Assembly: GCA_029240245.1 (NCBI GenBank)
Contig: JARBTJ010000013.1
Location: forward strand, 62,001-126,000
Reading direction: 5' to 3'
Length of the DNA stretch: 64,000 nucleotides
Source: Herbinix sp.
GTDB lineage: Bacteria > Bacillota > Clostridia > Lachnospirales > Lachnospiraceae
The translations under genes and the position numbers were made by a program. The notes under the pieces are model-generated. The model had not been told where the DNA came from and searched no databases. It saw nothing but the letters and a program-made list of their open reading frames with translations. Below, piece after piece: positions 1 to 9,871 of the stretch. Positions within the stretch are counted from its first letter, which is position 1, and each line of letters opens with the position of its first letter.

Positions 1-1011
1 AATTTCTTTATCGTTGGGGAAGGTGCTCTGTGGGAAAGAATGCACACGATGATATTAAAAAAGCGCAGTGAGGGCGTAAAAATTATGTTCCTTTATGATG
101 ATTTCGGTGCAATCCTGCGTACACCAAAAAACTTCCGAAAAAACCTGGAAAATGAAGGTGTTGAGGTTCGGGTATTTAATCCGATTTACCGATATACCGA
201 TAAATTATATATGAATTATCGTTCTCATCAGAAGATTATTGTGATTGATGGGAATGCAGGTTTTACCGGTGGCATGAACTTAGCAGATGAATATGTTAAT
301 CTGGTATCCCGTTTTGGAGTCTGGAAGGATAATGCGGTTAAGGTAGAAGGTGATGCTGTCTGGGGACTCACCGTTACGTTCTTACAGATGTGGGATGTCT
401 GTTCCGGCGGGGAGCCCCTGGATTATAATCCATATCGACCGACAAAAAGCTTTGAACAAAATGATGTATACTGCCAGGTAATATCGGATGGACCGGCGAA
501 TAATCCCAGAAATCCGATTGAAAATATCTATAAGCAGATGATCTATTATGCAAAGAAAATGTTGTACATTACCACACCTTACCTTATAATTGAAGATGAT
601 ATGAGGGATGCCTTAATTACAGCTGCAAAGAGCGGCATTGATGTAAGGATCATTACCCCTTATATTCCTGATAAAAAGAATGTTAAAATACTGACGAATT
701 ATAATTACGGAAGATTACTGGAAGCGGGTGTCCGAATTTTTGAATATGCTCCAGGTTTCATCCATGCTAAGACAATCATCAGTGAGGATTCCGGCATTGT
801 GGGTACCGTCAATATGGATTTTAGAAGCTTTCATCTTCATTATGAATGCGGCGTATGGATTTGCGACAAAGAAGTCATTGATACGATTAAATCAGATTTA
901 GTAATGACGATGGAGCAAAGCCATGAGGTTACATTTGAGGAATGGAAGAACCGACCATTTTTAATAAAAGGATATCAACTAATATTGAATTTATTCTCAA
1001 CACTCATGTAG
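1..1011 (+). CDS. cls: cardiolipin synthase, C-terminal part (5' end outside window)
   Basis: The reading frame is open from base 1, so the start lies upstream. The visible 336 residues contain both phospholipase D motifs: HQKIIVID (about 226-249) followed by GNAGFTGGMN, and HAKTIISED (about 763-789) followed by GTVNMDFRS. This HKD pair with the trailing GG/N and N/RS signatures is typical of membrane cardiolipin synthases, which join two phosphatidylglycerols at the inner membrane. The N-terminal membrane segments expected for the family are missing only because of the window edge. The stop codon is followed at once by the ribosome binding site of the next small gene, suggesting co-transcription. 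The family call is firm; substrate preference is inferred. Confidence 0.9.
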   Translation, partial: NFFIVGEGALWERMHTMILKKRSEGVKIMFLYDDFGAILRTPKNFRKNLENEGVEVRVFNPIYRYTDKLYMNYRSHQKIIVIDGNAGFTGGMNLADEYVNLVSRFGVWKDNAVKVEGDAVWGLTVTFLQMWDVCSGGEPLDYNPYRPTKSFEQNDVYCQVISDGPANNPRNPIENIYKQMIYYAKKMLYITTPYLIIEDDMRDALITAAKSGIDVRIITPYIPDKKNVKILTNYNYGRLLEAGVRIFEYAPGFIHAKTIISEDSGIVGTVNMDFRSFHLHYECGVWICDKEVIDTIKSDLVMTMEQSHEVTFEEWKNRPFLIKGYQLILNLFSTLM

Positions 1012-1025
1012 GAAAGGAGACTCCC

Positions 1026-1277
1026 ATGTATACCAATGTATGTAAACACTGCCATAAGGTTTTTATGTCAAGATTAAAGGCTTATTCCTGTGAAGGCTGT
1101 AAAGAGATTGACAGTGACCATTTTGACGATATTGTTCAATACTTAAAGGATTATCCGAACAGCAATGCACTACAGATATCGGAAGCACTTGGGATTACCG
1201 CATATGAGGTTTTAAATTACTTAAAAGAAGGCAGACTGAACATATCCAGGGGGCGATTTGAACGTTTACCGGATTGA
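1026..1277 (+). CDS. small zinc-ribbon/helix-turn-helix protein, YvyF-like
   Basis: An 83-residue protein starts at ATG 1026, 5 bases after AGGAAAGGAGA; a longer in-frame version from 942 would overlap the cardiolipin synthase and lacks a ribosome binding site. The N-terminus has CKHCHKVF and a second CEGCKE pair, together a four-cysteine zinc ribbon. It is followed by a segment predicted as a small winged or HTH fold (YLKDYPNSNALQISEALGI, then EVLNYLKEGRL). This resembles the YvyF/TIGR03826 'flagellar operon protein' family, but no flagellar gene is nearby, so a role in flagella is not supported. It probably binds nucleic acid; the function is unknown. Confidence 0.75.
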   Translation: MYTNVCKHCHKVFMSRLKAYSCEGCKEIDSDHFDDIVQYLKDYPNSNALQISEALGITAYEVLNYLKEGRLNISRGRFERLPD

Positions 1278-1299
1278 TTTAGTGAAACGTAATGATAAA

Positions 1300-1346
1300 G
1301 TCATAAGCCGGAAAGGAGCAGCCAAGTACTGTTTCGGGCTTATGAC
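1300..1346 (+). repeat. long inverted repeat upstream of ruvA
   Basis: GTCATAAGCC (1300-1309) pairs with GGCTTATGAC (1337-1346), and the stem continues after one mismatch through GAAA/TTTC. The result is a stem of about 15 bp with a loop of about 17 bases. There is no U-run after it, so it is a poor intrinsic terminator. It sits 27 bases before the ruvA start and could be an RNA processing element or a protein-binding site. Confidence 0.6.
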
Positions 1347-1372
1347 AGCATAAAACAGAATGAGGTGTAAGG

Positions 1373-1981
1373 ATGATCGGTTATTTAAAAGGCGAATTAG
1401 CTGAAGTTAAAGAAAACTATGTTATCCTTGAGGTCGGAAATATCGGATACGAGGTCAGTCTTCCGGGGAGTGCTGTCATGGAGCTTCCTCCCAAGGGTAG
1501 TACAATAAAGCTTTTTACATATCTCCATGTCCGTGAGGATGCTATCAGTTTGTTTGGTTTTTTAACTAGGGATGATCTTGAGATGTTTAAATTATTAATC
1601 ACGGTGAATGGAATCGGACCGAAGGGAGCACTCGGAATTCTATCCTCTATTTCTGCAGACGAGATCAGGTTTGCAGTATTGGCGGAGGATACGAAAGCAA
1701 TTGCAAAAGCTCCCGGAATCGGAAGTAAAACTGCCGGGAAAATGATTTTGGAGCTGAAAGATAAATTCAAATTAGAAACCGCCTTTGAACAGCGATTGCA
1801 TAATCAGGCAGAAAAAAGAGATAGCTCCGGAATTTTCAGCAAGAGAGAAGAAGCTGTCCAAGCTCTTACGGTGCTTGGATATTCGGGTACGGAAGCATTA
1901 AAGATTGTAAATCAGATTGAAATAACCGAGGATATGACCTCCGAGGATATCCTGAAATATTGTCTGAAGAAAATGGGTTAA
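1373..1981 (+). CDS. ruvA: Holliday junction branch migration protein RuvA
   Basis: At 202 residues it matches the usual RuvA length. The N-terminal OB-fold begins [12 protein letters not shown] and carries the [15 protein letters not shown] signature. The central tandem helix-hairpin-helix motifs are visible as [17 protein letters not shown] and [23 protein letters not shown]. The C-terminal third domain ([17 protein letters not shown]) is the RuvB-contacting module. RuvA tetramers clamp the Holliday junction and load RuvB hexamers for branch migration. ruvB follows after 130-150 bases, the common firmicute order. The start is preceded by TGAGGTG at suitable spacing. Confidence 0.97.
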   Translation: MIGYLKGELAEVKENYVILEVGNIGYEVSLPGSAVMELPPKGSTIKLFTYLHVREDAISLFGFLTRDDLEMFKLLITVNGIGPKGALGILSSISADEIRFAVLAEDTKAIAKAPGIGSKTAGKMILELKDKFKLETAFEQRLHNQAEKRDSSGIFSKREEAVQALTVLGYSGTEALKIVNQIEITEDMTSEDILKYCLKKMG

Positions 1982-2133
1982 ACCGCATGTTACGATAGAT
2001 TTATAGCGTTTATGGATAGAATTAAATGTGTATGAATTAGTTGGCGGAGAATAGTGTTTTATCCCAAAATCGCTTAACAGAGCGGTCATGTCATATAGCA
2101 TGAATTTTGTAAGTGAAGATAATGGAGAAAATA

Positions 2134-3126
2134 ATGGCAAAGCGAATGATAACGACGGATTTAATCGAAGAGGACAAAAAGCTTGAAAGCACCCTTCGAC
2201 CGCAGATGCTGACGGATTATATCGGGCAGTCAAAGGTGAAGGATAACTTGAAAGTATATATTGAGGCCGCGAAGCAGCGAAAGGAATCCTTGGATCATGT
2301 ATTGTTCTTTGGACCGCCGGGCCTTGGAAAGACAACCCTAGCAGGAATTATTGCCAATGAAATGGGTGTTAATATGAAAGTGACCTCCGGACCGGCAATT
2401 GAGAAGCCGGGTGAGATGGCAGCAATTCTTAACAATCTATCGGAAGGTGATGTATTGTTTGTAGATGAAATTCACCGCCTGAACCGACAGGTGGAGGAGC
2501 TGTTATATCCTGCCATGGAGGACTATGCCATAGATATAGTTATTGGGAAAGGAGCAACTGCGAAATCCATTCGGATAGACTTACCGAAATTTACGTTAGT
2601 TGGAGCAACCACAAGGGCAGGAATGTTGACTCCTCCGCTCAGAGACCGTTTTGGCGTGGTAAACAGGTTGGATTTTTATACGATTGAAGATTTGAAGTTG
2701 ATTATATTGCGTTCCGCAGAAGTATTTCAAGTAGAAATTGATGAAGCAGGAGCAGTAGAATTGGCCCGAAGATCCAGAGGAACCCCTCGTCTTGCGAATC
2801 GCCTATTAAAGAGGGTAAGGGATTTTGCACAGGTAAAGTATGATGGCAGGATTACCAAGGAGGTAGCAGGCTTTGCACTTGATTTACTTGAAGTGGACAG
2901 GCTTGGGCTTGACCATATTGACAGGGAAATACTTGTGACCATGATTGAAAAATTTAACGGTGGACCTGTGGGAATTGAAGCAGTGGCAACCACGATCGGT
3001 GAAGATGTGGGGACCATTGAGGAGGTTTATGAACCTTTCCTGGTACAAAATGGACTGATTCTTCGTACCCCGAGAGGAAGAACTGCGACTGAGCTTGCTT
3101 ATCATCATCTGGGCTTAACACTTTAA
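2134..3126 (+). CDS. ruvB: Holliday junction helicase motor RuvB
   Basis: This is an AAA+ ATPase of about 330 residues. Walker A is [11 protein letters not shown], Walker B is [12 protein letters not shown], sensor 1 is [20 protein letters not shown], and the C-terminal winged helix contains the ..[17 protein letters not shown] segment typical of RuvB. I prefer ATG 2134, which has GGAG six bases upstream; GTG 2113 and ATG 2122 are in frame but have weaker ribosome binding sites and would add residues not usual in the family. With RuvA it forms the branch migration complex acting on recombination intermediates. Confidence 0.96.
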   Translation: MAKRMITTDLIEEDKKLESTLRPQMLTDYIGQSKVKDNLKVYIEAAKQRKESLDHVLFFGPPGLGKTTLAGIIANEMGVNMKVTSGPAIEKPGEMAAILNNLSEGDVLFVDEIHRLNRQVEELLYPAMEDYAIDIVIGKGATAKSIRIDLPKFTLVGATTRAGMLTPPLRDRFGVVNRLDFYTIEDLKLIILRSAEVFQVEIDEAGAVELARRSRGTPRLANRLLKRVRDFAQVKYDGRITKEVAGFALDLLEVDRLGLDHIDREILVTMIEKFNGGPVGIEAVATTIGEDVGTIEEVYEPFLVQNGLILRTPRGRTATELAYHHLGLTL

Positions 3127-3260
3127 ATCATTTAATTAAATATCATTGAAATATGTAGCTCTTTTGAAATGACAGCTTGTATAACCCTTCCACTTAAGTT
3201 ATAATATGTGTCAGAGTGGGGCATCTTACTGATATTCAAAGAAAAACAGGGGGCGTAGTT

Positions 3261-3677
3261 ATGAATAAGTATCACGACATTGAGGTTATTATTAATAACA
3301 AAAGATATACATTGAGCGGATACGAGGGGGAAGAGTATCTGCAGAAAATCGCTTCCTACATCAACAGTAAGCACAATGAATTTCGTAATCGGGATGCCTA
3401 TAAATTTTTGGATACAGATTTAAAGAATATATTAATACAAATAAATATTGCGGACGATTATTATAAAGCCAGGGATAAAATGAAGGATTTAGAGTCGGAT
3501 ATTGATGCAAAAACAAAGGAAATCTTTGATTTAAAGCATGAATTAATATCTGCACAGACAAAGCTTAATTCAGCTCAAAAGGAAATGGAAGACCTAAAAA
3601 AGGAATTAAACGAATCCCAGAAGAAAATCATCCGGTTGGAAACCGAATTAAACGATACAAAAAAAAGAGATAATTAG
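3261..3677 (+). CDS. zapA: cell division protein ZapA
   Basis: A 138-residue protein starts at ATG 3261 after AGGGGG; an upstream in-frame start at 3216 has no good ribosome binding site. The N-terminal half (VIINNKRYTLSGYEGEEYL, then IASYINSK) is the ZapA globular domain. The C-terminal half, from about residue 70, is a long charged coiled coil (repeated K/E/L heptads). ZapA bundles FtsZ protofilaments at midcell. Its position before a U32 gene and an FtsW-type gene is common in clostridia. Family is confident; the extended coiled coil is longer than in Bacillus ZapA. Confidence 0.88.
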   Translation: MNKYHDIEVIINNKRYTLSGYEGEEYLQKIASYINSKHNEFRNRDAYKFLDTDLKNILIQINIADDYYKARDKMKDLESDIDAKTKEIFDLKHELISAQTKLNSAQKEMEDLKKELNESQKKIIRLETELNDTKKRDN

Positions 3678-3687
3678 TCATATAACA

Positions 3688-3766
3688 GAGGCTGTCCAAA
3701 GCAAGAAAGTTAGCATACACCGAATAAATCGGCTGATGCAATCTTAATTTTGGGCAGCTGATTTTA
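3688..3766 (+). terminator. possible intrinsic terminator after zapA
   Basis: GAGGCTGTCCAAA (3688-3700) can pair imperfectly with TTTGGGCAGCTG (about 3749-3760), followed by ATTTTAT. The loop is large (about 48 bases), so confidence is low. Confidence 0.35.
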
Positions 3767-3809
3767 TAATATAAACAGAAGAAACCAATGCATATGAAAG
3801 GTATGGCGT

Positions 3810-6374
3810 ATGATGAACAGACAGATTGAAATATTAGCACCTGCAGGCTCTTATGAAGGGATGCGGGCAGCCATGAATGCCGGCTGCGATGCGGTTTATA
3901 TCGGTGGAAGCAGCTTTGGAGCTAGGGCTTATGCGGATAATCCGGATACAGAAGGACTTCTTCGGGCTATCGATGAAGCACATATCCGGAATAAACAGCT
4001 TTATTTAACCGTCAATACCTTACTTAAGGAGCAAGAGCTTGAAAGTAAACTGTATTCCTTTTTGGAGCCATTTTATATGCAGGGTCTGGATGCAGTCATT
4101 GTTCAGGATGTCGGGGTTATGAACTCTATCCATAAACATTTTCCGGGTCTTCCGATTCATGCCAGTACTCAGATGACCTTGACCATGGCGGAGGGTGCTA
4201 ACCTATTAAAGAATTACGGAGTGACACGACTGGTAACTTCCAGAGAATTGTCATTGAATGAAATTAAAAACCTCCGTGAGAAGACGGAGCTTGAGATAGA
4301 AACCTTCGTTCACGGAGCATTATGTTATTGTTATTCCGGACAATGTCTCATGAGCAGTGTTATAGGCGGGAGAAGCGGAAACCGTGGCCGTTGTGCACAG
4401 CCCTGTCGTATGCAATATCAGTTTTTTTCAGGAGACAAACAGGTTTCCTCCAACCGAGAAAAATATCTGTTAAGCCCGAAGGATATCAATACCGTAGCCA
4501 TCCTTCCGGAGCTTATCGAAGCCGGAATTAATTCCTTTAAGATCGAGGGCAGAATGAAACGTCCGGAATATGCGGCTGCAGTGGCCAGCCTTTATCGGAA
4601 CTATGTAAATTTATATTATACACTCGGTAAGGAGGAATACCGAAGATATTTACAAAGACCGGAATTTAAGACAGATATGATAAAACTTCAAGACGTCTTC
4701 AACCGGGGAGGCTTTTCGCAAGGCTACGGAGAGACCTACAACGGTAAAAAGATGATGTCCATGGGAAGACCAAACCACAGCGGGGTATCGGTGGGTGAGG
4801 TAACAAAAATAAACGGCAGCCAGGTATCGATCACCTTGAAAGAAAACGTAAATGCACAGGATATTCTTGAAATCAGGGAAACAGAAGAGGATGGCTATGA
4901 ATTTACGGTGAAGGATTCACTGGAGCAGGGGAAAACACTCGCGACAAATGTAGGTAAGCGACCGGATTTACGACGAAATGATTCGGCGAAAGAAGCGATA
5001 ACAAAGCAGAACGTTCGGTTTCAGAAAGGCAAAGAAAGAGACAGGAAAGATAAGTGGTTGGAACAGCCTAAGATTCATATTGGTGATAAGGTATATCGGA
5101 CGAAAAATAATTACCTTTTAGAGCAACTAGCAAATGAATACATGAAAAAAGATGCAAAACTTGGCATGAAAGGCCACCTAAGAGCCAGAAGCGGTGAAAA
5201 GCTGGCACTAAGCATCACCTGCATGGATTTAACAATAACCGCTTATCATAATATCGTAGAGGAAGCTTTAAAACAGCCAATGACCAAGGAAAAGTTATTA
5301 AATCCTCTAATTAAGACAGGTGATACTTTGTTCTTCTTTGAAGAGTTTAATACGGATACAGATGATAACATTTTTGTTCCGGTTGCCTGGTTGAACGAAA
5401 TTCGCAGGGATGCAATCCGGCTTCTTGAAGAAGCAGTTATAGCAAGGTACCGGAGAAATGGCGAATTACTGAGGAAGGATAAACCTGGTTATGAGAATAC
5501 AAAACCATCTTCCGGTGCAGAGGCAGGAGAAGCCTTTGGGGTATGCATATCCGTAAAAACAAAGGAACAATTTGCTGCGGCGATATCCTTCGAAGAAGTA
5601 ACAGCGATCTACGTGGAATACGATACGCTGAGTATGAGTGAGCTTTTAGCCATGGCAGAGGAAGCTATAAGTAAGAAGAAAGCTTATTTTCTGGTTTTGC
5701 CGCATATTTGCAGAAGTAAAGTATATGAAAAAGTAAAAAGGGATATAGTTTCTTTTATAGATAGTAAGAACGTTTCCGGATTTATTGTGAAAAATTTTGA
5801 AGAAATCGCACTGCTTCAATCGTTATATACTAAGGAAGGTCATCCGATTAATATTCGATTAAATCATAATATGTATGTATTTAACAGGGAGGCAAAAAGT
5901 TTTTGGAACAAAATGGGTATTGCACATTTTACTGCTCCCGTGGAATTAAATTATTCGGAATTAAAGGAACTGCAAATTAACGACTGCGATATGATTATCT
6001 ACGGTTATATGCCATTAATGGTATCGGCACAATGCTTGTTTGAGAACTGTGAGGGCTGCCGGAAACGTAACAAAGGAGCGCAAAACAATTCGGGCTTTCT
6101 GCTTGACCGTTTGGGAATGAAATTTTATGTCGAGACAAATTGCAATGGGTGCTATAATATTATCTATAATGGACAATGCTTATCTTTACTGAGGCAAGCC
6201 TCGGAGGTGAAAAGACTGAGACCTGCAAACCTACGGCTGGATTTTACAATGGAAACCAAAGAGGAAACTAAAAAAGTAGTACAGGCATTTTTGGATACGT
6301 ACCTTTATGACAGAGAAAATACTTATGAAATTCCCAATAACACGGCAGTTCATTTTAAACGCGGAGTGGAATAA
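3810..6374 (+). CDS. long U32 family protein, RlhA-like (rRNA hydroxylase candidate)
   Basis: The 854-residue protein opens with the U32 signature (EILAPAGSYEGMRAAMNAGCDAVYIGG) and contains the conserved ETFVHGALCYCYSGQCLMS and GGRSGNRGRCAQPCRM cysteine region, then LSPKDINTVAILPELIEAG and SFKIEGRMKRPEY. A middle region corresponds to DUF3656, the domain that separates RlhA-type members from shorter TrhP-type ones. Near the C-terminus is a second cysteine set (CLFENCEGCRK, then CNGCYNIIYNGQC). E. coli RlhA hydroxylates 23S rRNA C2501. The older label 'collagenase-like peptidase' is probably misleading. A TrhP-like paralogue lies at 32308. Substrate is inferred from the family, not from this sequence. 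Confidence 0.85.
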   Translation: MMNRQIEILAPAGSYEGMRAAMNAGCDAVYIGGSSFGARAYADNPDTEGLLRAIDEAHIRNKQLYLTVNTLLKEQELESKLYSFLEPFYMQGLDAVIVQDVGVMNSIHKHFPGLPIHASTQMTLTMAEGANLLKNYGVTRLVTSRELSLNEIKNLREKTELEIETFVHGALCYCYSGQCLMSSVIGGRSGNRGRCAQPCRMQYQFFSGDKQVSSNREKYLLSPKDINTVAILPELIEAGINSFKIEGRMKRPEYAAAVASLYRNYVNLYYTLGKEEYRRYLQRPEFKTDMIKLQDVFNRGGFSQGYGETYNGKKMMSMGRPNHSGVSVGEVTKINGSQVSITLKENVNAQDILEIRETEEDGYEFTVKDSLEQGKTLATNVGKRPDLRRNDSAKEAITKQNVRFQKGKERDRKDKWLEQPKIHIGDKVYRTKNNYLLEQLANEYMKKDAKLGMKGHLRARSGEKLALSITCMDLTITAYHNIVEEALKQPMTKEKLLNPLIKTGDTLFFFEEFNTDTDDNIFVPVAWLNEIRRDAIRLLEEAVIARYRRNGELLRKDKPGYENTKPSSGAEAGEAFGVCISVKTKEQFAAAISFEEVTAIYVEYDTLSMSELLAMAEEAISKKKAYFLVLPHICRSKVYEKVKRDIVSFIDSKNVSGFIVKNFEEIALLQSLYTKEGHPINIRLNHNMYVFNREAKSFWNKMGIAHFTAPVELNYSELKELQINDCDMIIYGYMPLMVSAQCLFENCEGCRKRNKGAQNNSGFLLDRLGMKFYVETNCNGCYNIIYNGQCLSLLRQASEVKRLRPANLRLDFTMETKEETKKVVQAFLDTYLYDRENTYEIPNNTAVHFKRGVE

Positions 6375-6424
6375 GCTTAAATTCAGGAGAGAATGGATCA
6401 ATAACCGAGGGGCAGGTGACACGG

Positions 6425-7771
6425 ATGCAGTTAATTGCGGAAATAACAAAATATATGATGCTGATTCTGCTAGGTAATTATACCTACTTCAGTTTTCGTA
6501 TCCTGCGTTATAGGAATAAGCAAAAGCAGGAGCGCACCTATTCTCTTTTGACCGTCATTATTTTTTCTCTGCATTTCATCGGCTATATGACACTATTGCT
6601 GCAGACAGGGAATTTAAAACTCTTGTTGTTGTACGGAGGAGAGGTCATTGTATTTATCCTGATTCTTTCACTTTATCACAGGTTATATCCCAAGTTATCG
6701 AGGCTTTTATTGCGAAATATGTTAATGCTGCTTTCGATCGGTTTTATTATCCTGGCTAGATTATCCTTTGATAAAGCAATCAAGCAGGTATTGATTGTAG
6801 CTTTATCGTTTATGGTTTGTTTGATCGTTCCTTATATAATAAAGCGGTACTCCTGGTTAAAACGATTTGGTCTGGTGTATGGAGCTTTTGGTATTGCATT
6901 ATTAGCTGTCGTATTAGTGGCTGGTTCGACCTATTACGGGGCGACCAACTGGTTGAATATCGGGGGAATTATTATTCAGCCCTCTGAGTTTGTGAAGCTT
7001 TTGTATGTATTTGGAATTGCAGCAATGTTTCATAAGGCTGCGGATTTTAAACGAATCTGTGCTGTTACCGTCATGGCAGGAGCGAATGTACTTATATTAG
7101 TTCTTCAAAAGGATTTGGGCGGTGCATTGATTTTCTTTGTGACATACGTGTTTATGCTGTATGCAGCAACTGCAAAACCGATCTATTTTTTTGCCGGATT
7201 GGCTGGAGGAAGCGCAGCAGCATATATTGCATATCAATTATTCGGTCATGTCAGAGTCCGGGTTATGGCATGGCAAAATCCCTTTGGGTATATTGATGAT
7301 GAAGGCTATCAGATATCCCAATCCCTATTTGCCATCGGGACCGGAGGATGGTTTGGAATGGGCTTAAACAGAGGTCTTCCGACCAGCATACCGGTGGTGG
7401 ACAGTGATTTCATCTTTTCGGCCATTTCAGAGGAGCTGGGAGGCTTCTTTGCCATATGTATCATCCTTCTCTATATCAATTGTTTTATCTTGTTTATTAA
7501 TATTGCCCTTGAGCAGGAGAGTGCATTTTCCCGGTATGTATCGCTTGGCTTCTCTGTAATGTTCGGTTTTCAGATTGTACTGTCTATTGGCGGCGTCATT
7601 AAATTTATCCCATCCACAGGTGTCACACTGCCTCTAATCAGCTACGGCGGAAGCTCCGCCTTGAGTACGATACTGATGTTTATGGTTCTTCAGGGCATCT
7701 ATATGAAGGGAAAGCATGAGAAGAAGAATTTGCAGACGGAGATAAATGCAGAGGAAAAGGAGGTCATGTGA
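6425..7771 (+). CDS. FtsW/RodA/SpoVE-family peptidoglycan polymerase
   Basis: A polytopic membrane protein of about 448 residues with roughly ten hydrophobic segments. Family signatures include GATNWLNIGGIIIQPSEFVKLL (the Q-PSE/F motif), LVLQKDLGGALIFF, and the C-terminal VTLPLISYGGSS. SEDS proteins polymerise lipid II and work with a class B PBP; here such a PBP starts two bases after the stop, so the pair is surely co-translated. I favour ATG 6425 (AGGTGA five bases upstream) over GTG 6416. Whether this is the elongation, division or sporulation SEDS protein cannot be decided from the sequence. Confidence 0.9.
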   Translation: MQLIAEITKYMMLILLGNYTYFSFRILRYRNKQKQERTYSLLTVIIFSLHFIGYMTLLLQTGNLKLLLLYGGEVIVFILILSLYHRLYPKLSRLLLRNMLMLLSIGFIILARLSFDKAIKQVLIVALSFMVCLIVPYIIKRYSWLKRFGLVYGAFGIALLAVVLVAGSTYYGATNWLNIGGIIIQPSEFVKLLYVFGIAAMFHKAADFKRICAVTVMAGANVLILVLQKDLGGALIFFVTYVFMLYAATAKPIYFFAGLAGGSAAAYIAYQLFGHVRVRVMAWQNPFGYIDDEGYQISQSLFAIGTGGWFGMGLNRGLPTSIPVVDSDFIFSAISEELGGFFAICIILLYINCFILFINIALEQESAFSRYVSLGFSVMFGFQIVLSIGGVIKFIPSTGVTLPLISYGGSSALSTILMFMVLQGIYMKGKHEKKNLQTEINAEEKEVM

Positions 7772-7772
7772 T

Positions 7773-9191
7773 ATGAAGGAGAGACATCATTCGGACAGAA
7801 AATCAATTCTTTCTATTGTATATATATTTCTTGGCCTTTTTTTACTTATGATGGGTTATTATATTTATTTTATGGTGATGCGCAGCGGAGACATCATTAA
7901 CAGTACGTATAACAAAAGGCAGGATATTCTGGCACAGCGCGTAATTCGAGGTGAAATACGGGCTACCGATGGTTCGATTTTAGCCAGAACAGTCGTTGAT
8001 GAGGACGGCGATGAACTGCGGGAATATCCATACAAGGATATGTTTGCCCATGTGGTTGGCAGGTTTTATGAAGGAGCTACGGGTATCGAGGAGACAGAGA
8101 ACATCCATCTTCTTACTTCAAATATTAATACCTTTGAAAAAGCCTATCATGACTTAACCGGTGTAAAAAGCCTTGGAAATAATGTTGTGACTACGCTTAA
8201 CACAAAACTACAGCAGGTAGCGTATGATGCACTGGGAGATCACCGTGGAGCGGTGGTAGTCATGGAACCGGCAACCGGCAAAATTCTCGCCATGGTATCA
8301 AAGCCTTCCTATGACCCCAATCATATCAAAGACAATTGGGAAGAATTACTTGAGGATAAAGAGAAAGAGTCGCCTTTCTTAAATCGAGCCACACAGGGAC
8401 TTTATCCGCCCGGTTCTACTTTTAAGGTATTAACAACCCTTGCTTATATCCGTGAATATCCGGATTATGAAGATTATGAATATGAATGCGACGGAAGCAT
8501 CAAGCAGGATAAAATGGTGGTCCACTGCTATAATAATAAGGCTCATGGAAAGGTTGATCTTACTTTATCATTGGTAAAATCCTGTAATACCTCGTTTGCG
8601 AATATAGGCAAAATGTTGGACCTGGACCGTTTCCATAGCTTATGTGAGGATTTTTTATTTAACTCCTATCTTCCCATTCATATGGCAAGCAGTCAGAGCA
8701 GTTTTACCTTGCAGAAGGCACAATCCAGTGTGAAGGAGGCCATGCAGACGGCCTTCGGTCAGGGAAATACCTTAATAACTCCGATGTTGAATGCTATGAT
8801 TGCGGCAGCTGTGGCAAATGACGGTGTTATAATGAAGCCGTATGTTATTGATTATATCGAAAATGCATACGGTAATCCGATTAAAAATTATTCCCCGCAG
8901 GAGCATTCAAAGCCGATGACAGCAGAGGAATCGGAATTACTTGCAAAGATGATGCGTGAGGTAGTGAAAAAAGGTACAGCGGATGATTTAAATGATATGA
9001 AGGTAAAGGCAGCAGGGAAGACCGGTTCCGCTGACCATGGGGAGGGAAAGCCGGCACATTCGTGGTTTATCGGCTATGCACCATATGAGAACCCGGAAAT
9101 TGCAATCAGCATTATAGTAGAAAGTTCGGGAACCGGAAGTGAATATGCTGTTCCTATCGCAAGAAAGGTGTTTGATGCATATTTTAATTAG
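7773..9191 (+). CDS. class B penicillin-binding protein (transpeptidase)
   Basis: 472 residues with one N-terminal membrane anchor (about residues 12-35). Catalytic motifs are STFK in PPGSTFKVLT, SCN in VKSCNTSFA, and KTG in AGKTGSADH. The N-terminal module RGEIRATDGSILA is the start of the PBP dimerisation-like region, but it is short compared with PBP2/FtsI, resembling actinobacterial PbpA, which also pairs with RodA. The start at 7773 has AGGAGG nine bases upstream, inside the end of the preceding SEDS gene, whose stop it nearly touches. It cross-links the glycan strands made by that SEDS partner. Confidence 0.92.
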   Translation: MKERHHSDRKSILSIVYIFLGLFLLMMGYYIYFMVMRSGDIINSTYNKRQDILAQRVIRGEIRATDGSILARTVVDEDGDELREYPYKDMFAHVVGRFYEGATGIEETENIHLLTSNINTFEKAYHDLTGVKSLGNNVVTTLNTKLQQVAYDALGDHRGAVVVMEPATGKILAMVSKPSYDPNHIKDNWEELLEDKEKESPFLNRATQGLYPPGSTFKVLTTLAYIREYPDYEDYEYECDGSIKQDKMVVHCYNNKAHGKVDLTLSLVKSCNTSFANIGKMLDLDRFHSLCEDFLFNSYLPIHMASSQSSFTLQKAQSSVKEAMQTAFGQGNTLITPMLNAMIAAAVANDGVIMKPYVIDYIENAYGNPIKNYSPQEHSKPMTAEESELLAKMMREVVKKGTADDLNDMKVKAAGKTGSADHGEGKPAHSWFIGYAPYENPEIAISIIVESSGTGSEYAVPIARKVFDAYFN

Positions 9192-9282
9192 TAAGAAATG
9201 AATTCGGACTGTTTTTGGTAGCAGAAGTGACTATTTAAGTATTCTTATTATATCAGCTTGTATATCTGTTGTGAAAAATAGG

Positions 9283-9311
9283 TTGATAACTGTTGCATAT
9301 TGATGTATACT
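9283..9311 (+). promoter_or_regulatory. sigma-A type promoter for the NUDIX gene
   Basis: TTGATA (9283-9288) and TATACT (9306-9311) are separated by exactly 17 bases, 42 bases before the start codon of the NUDIX gene. Confidence 0.6.
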
Positions 9312-9352
9312 TTTAGATAGTTAAGACACACCAAAAAGCAGGAGGAATTGCG

Positions 9353-9805
9353 ATGGTAGAAGCAACGAGCTGTGGTGGTGTAGTTATTTTCAGAGGAAAG
9401 ATTTTATTACTGTATAAAAATTATAAGAACAAATATGAAGGGTGGGTGCTACCGAAAGGGACAGTGGAAGAAGGAGAAGAATATAAAGAGACAGCAATCC
9501 GTGAGGTTAAGGAAGAAGCAGGGACGAACGCTTCTATAATAAAATATATCGGGAAAAGTCAATATTCTTTCAGCACACCGCAGAATACAGTATTAAAGGA
9601 TGTTCATTGGTATTTAATGATGTCTGATAGCTATTACAGCAAACCACAAAGAGAAGAATTTTTCATGGACTCCGGTTACTACAAATTTCATGAGGCCTAT
9701 CATATGCTGAAATTTGCCAATGAGAAGCAAATTTTAGAGCGGGCATATAATGAGTACATTGACCTAAAAAAGAGTAATCTGTGGGGAAATAAAAAGTATT
9801 TTTAA
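9353..9805 (+). CDS. NUDIX hydrolase
   Basis: 150 residues. The NUDIX box is complete: GTVEEGEEYKETAIREVKEEAG matches G-x5-E-x7-REUxEExGU and follows WVLPKG. The protein hydrolyses a nucleoside diphosphate linked to some moiety; the layout, with LPKG before the box, recalls diadenosine polyphosphate or ADP-ribose type hydrolases, but the substrate is not determinable. The ATG follows AGGAGG. It is monocistronic by appearance: its own promoter upstream and a terminator at 9823. Confidence 0.9.
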   Translation: MVEATSCGGVVIFRGKILLLYKNYKNKYEGWVLPKGTVEEGEEYKETAIREVKEEAGTNASIIKYIGKSQYSFSTPQNTVLKDVHWYLMMSDSYYSKPQREEFFMDSGYYKFHEAYHMLKFANEKQILERAYNEYIDLKKSNLWGNKKYF

Positions 9806-9822
9806 CATGAAATGAAAACAGT

Positions 9823-9856
9823 GGGACTGCTTCGAATGAGCAGTCCCTATTTTTTT
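9823..9856 (+). terminator. intrinsic terminator after the NUDIX gene
   Basis: GGGACTGCT (9823-9831) pairs with AGCAGTCCC (9839-9847), followed by TATTTTTTT. It lies before the next gene's ribosome binding site, which rules out the longer upstream start for that gene. Confidence 0.85.
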
Positions 9857-9871
9857 ACGGAGGATAAGATA

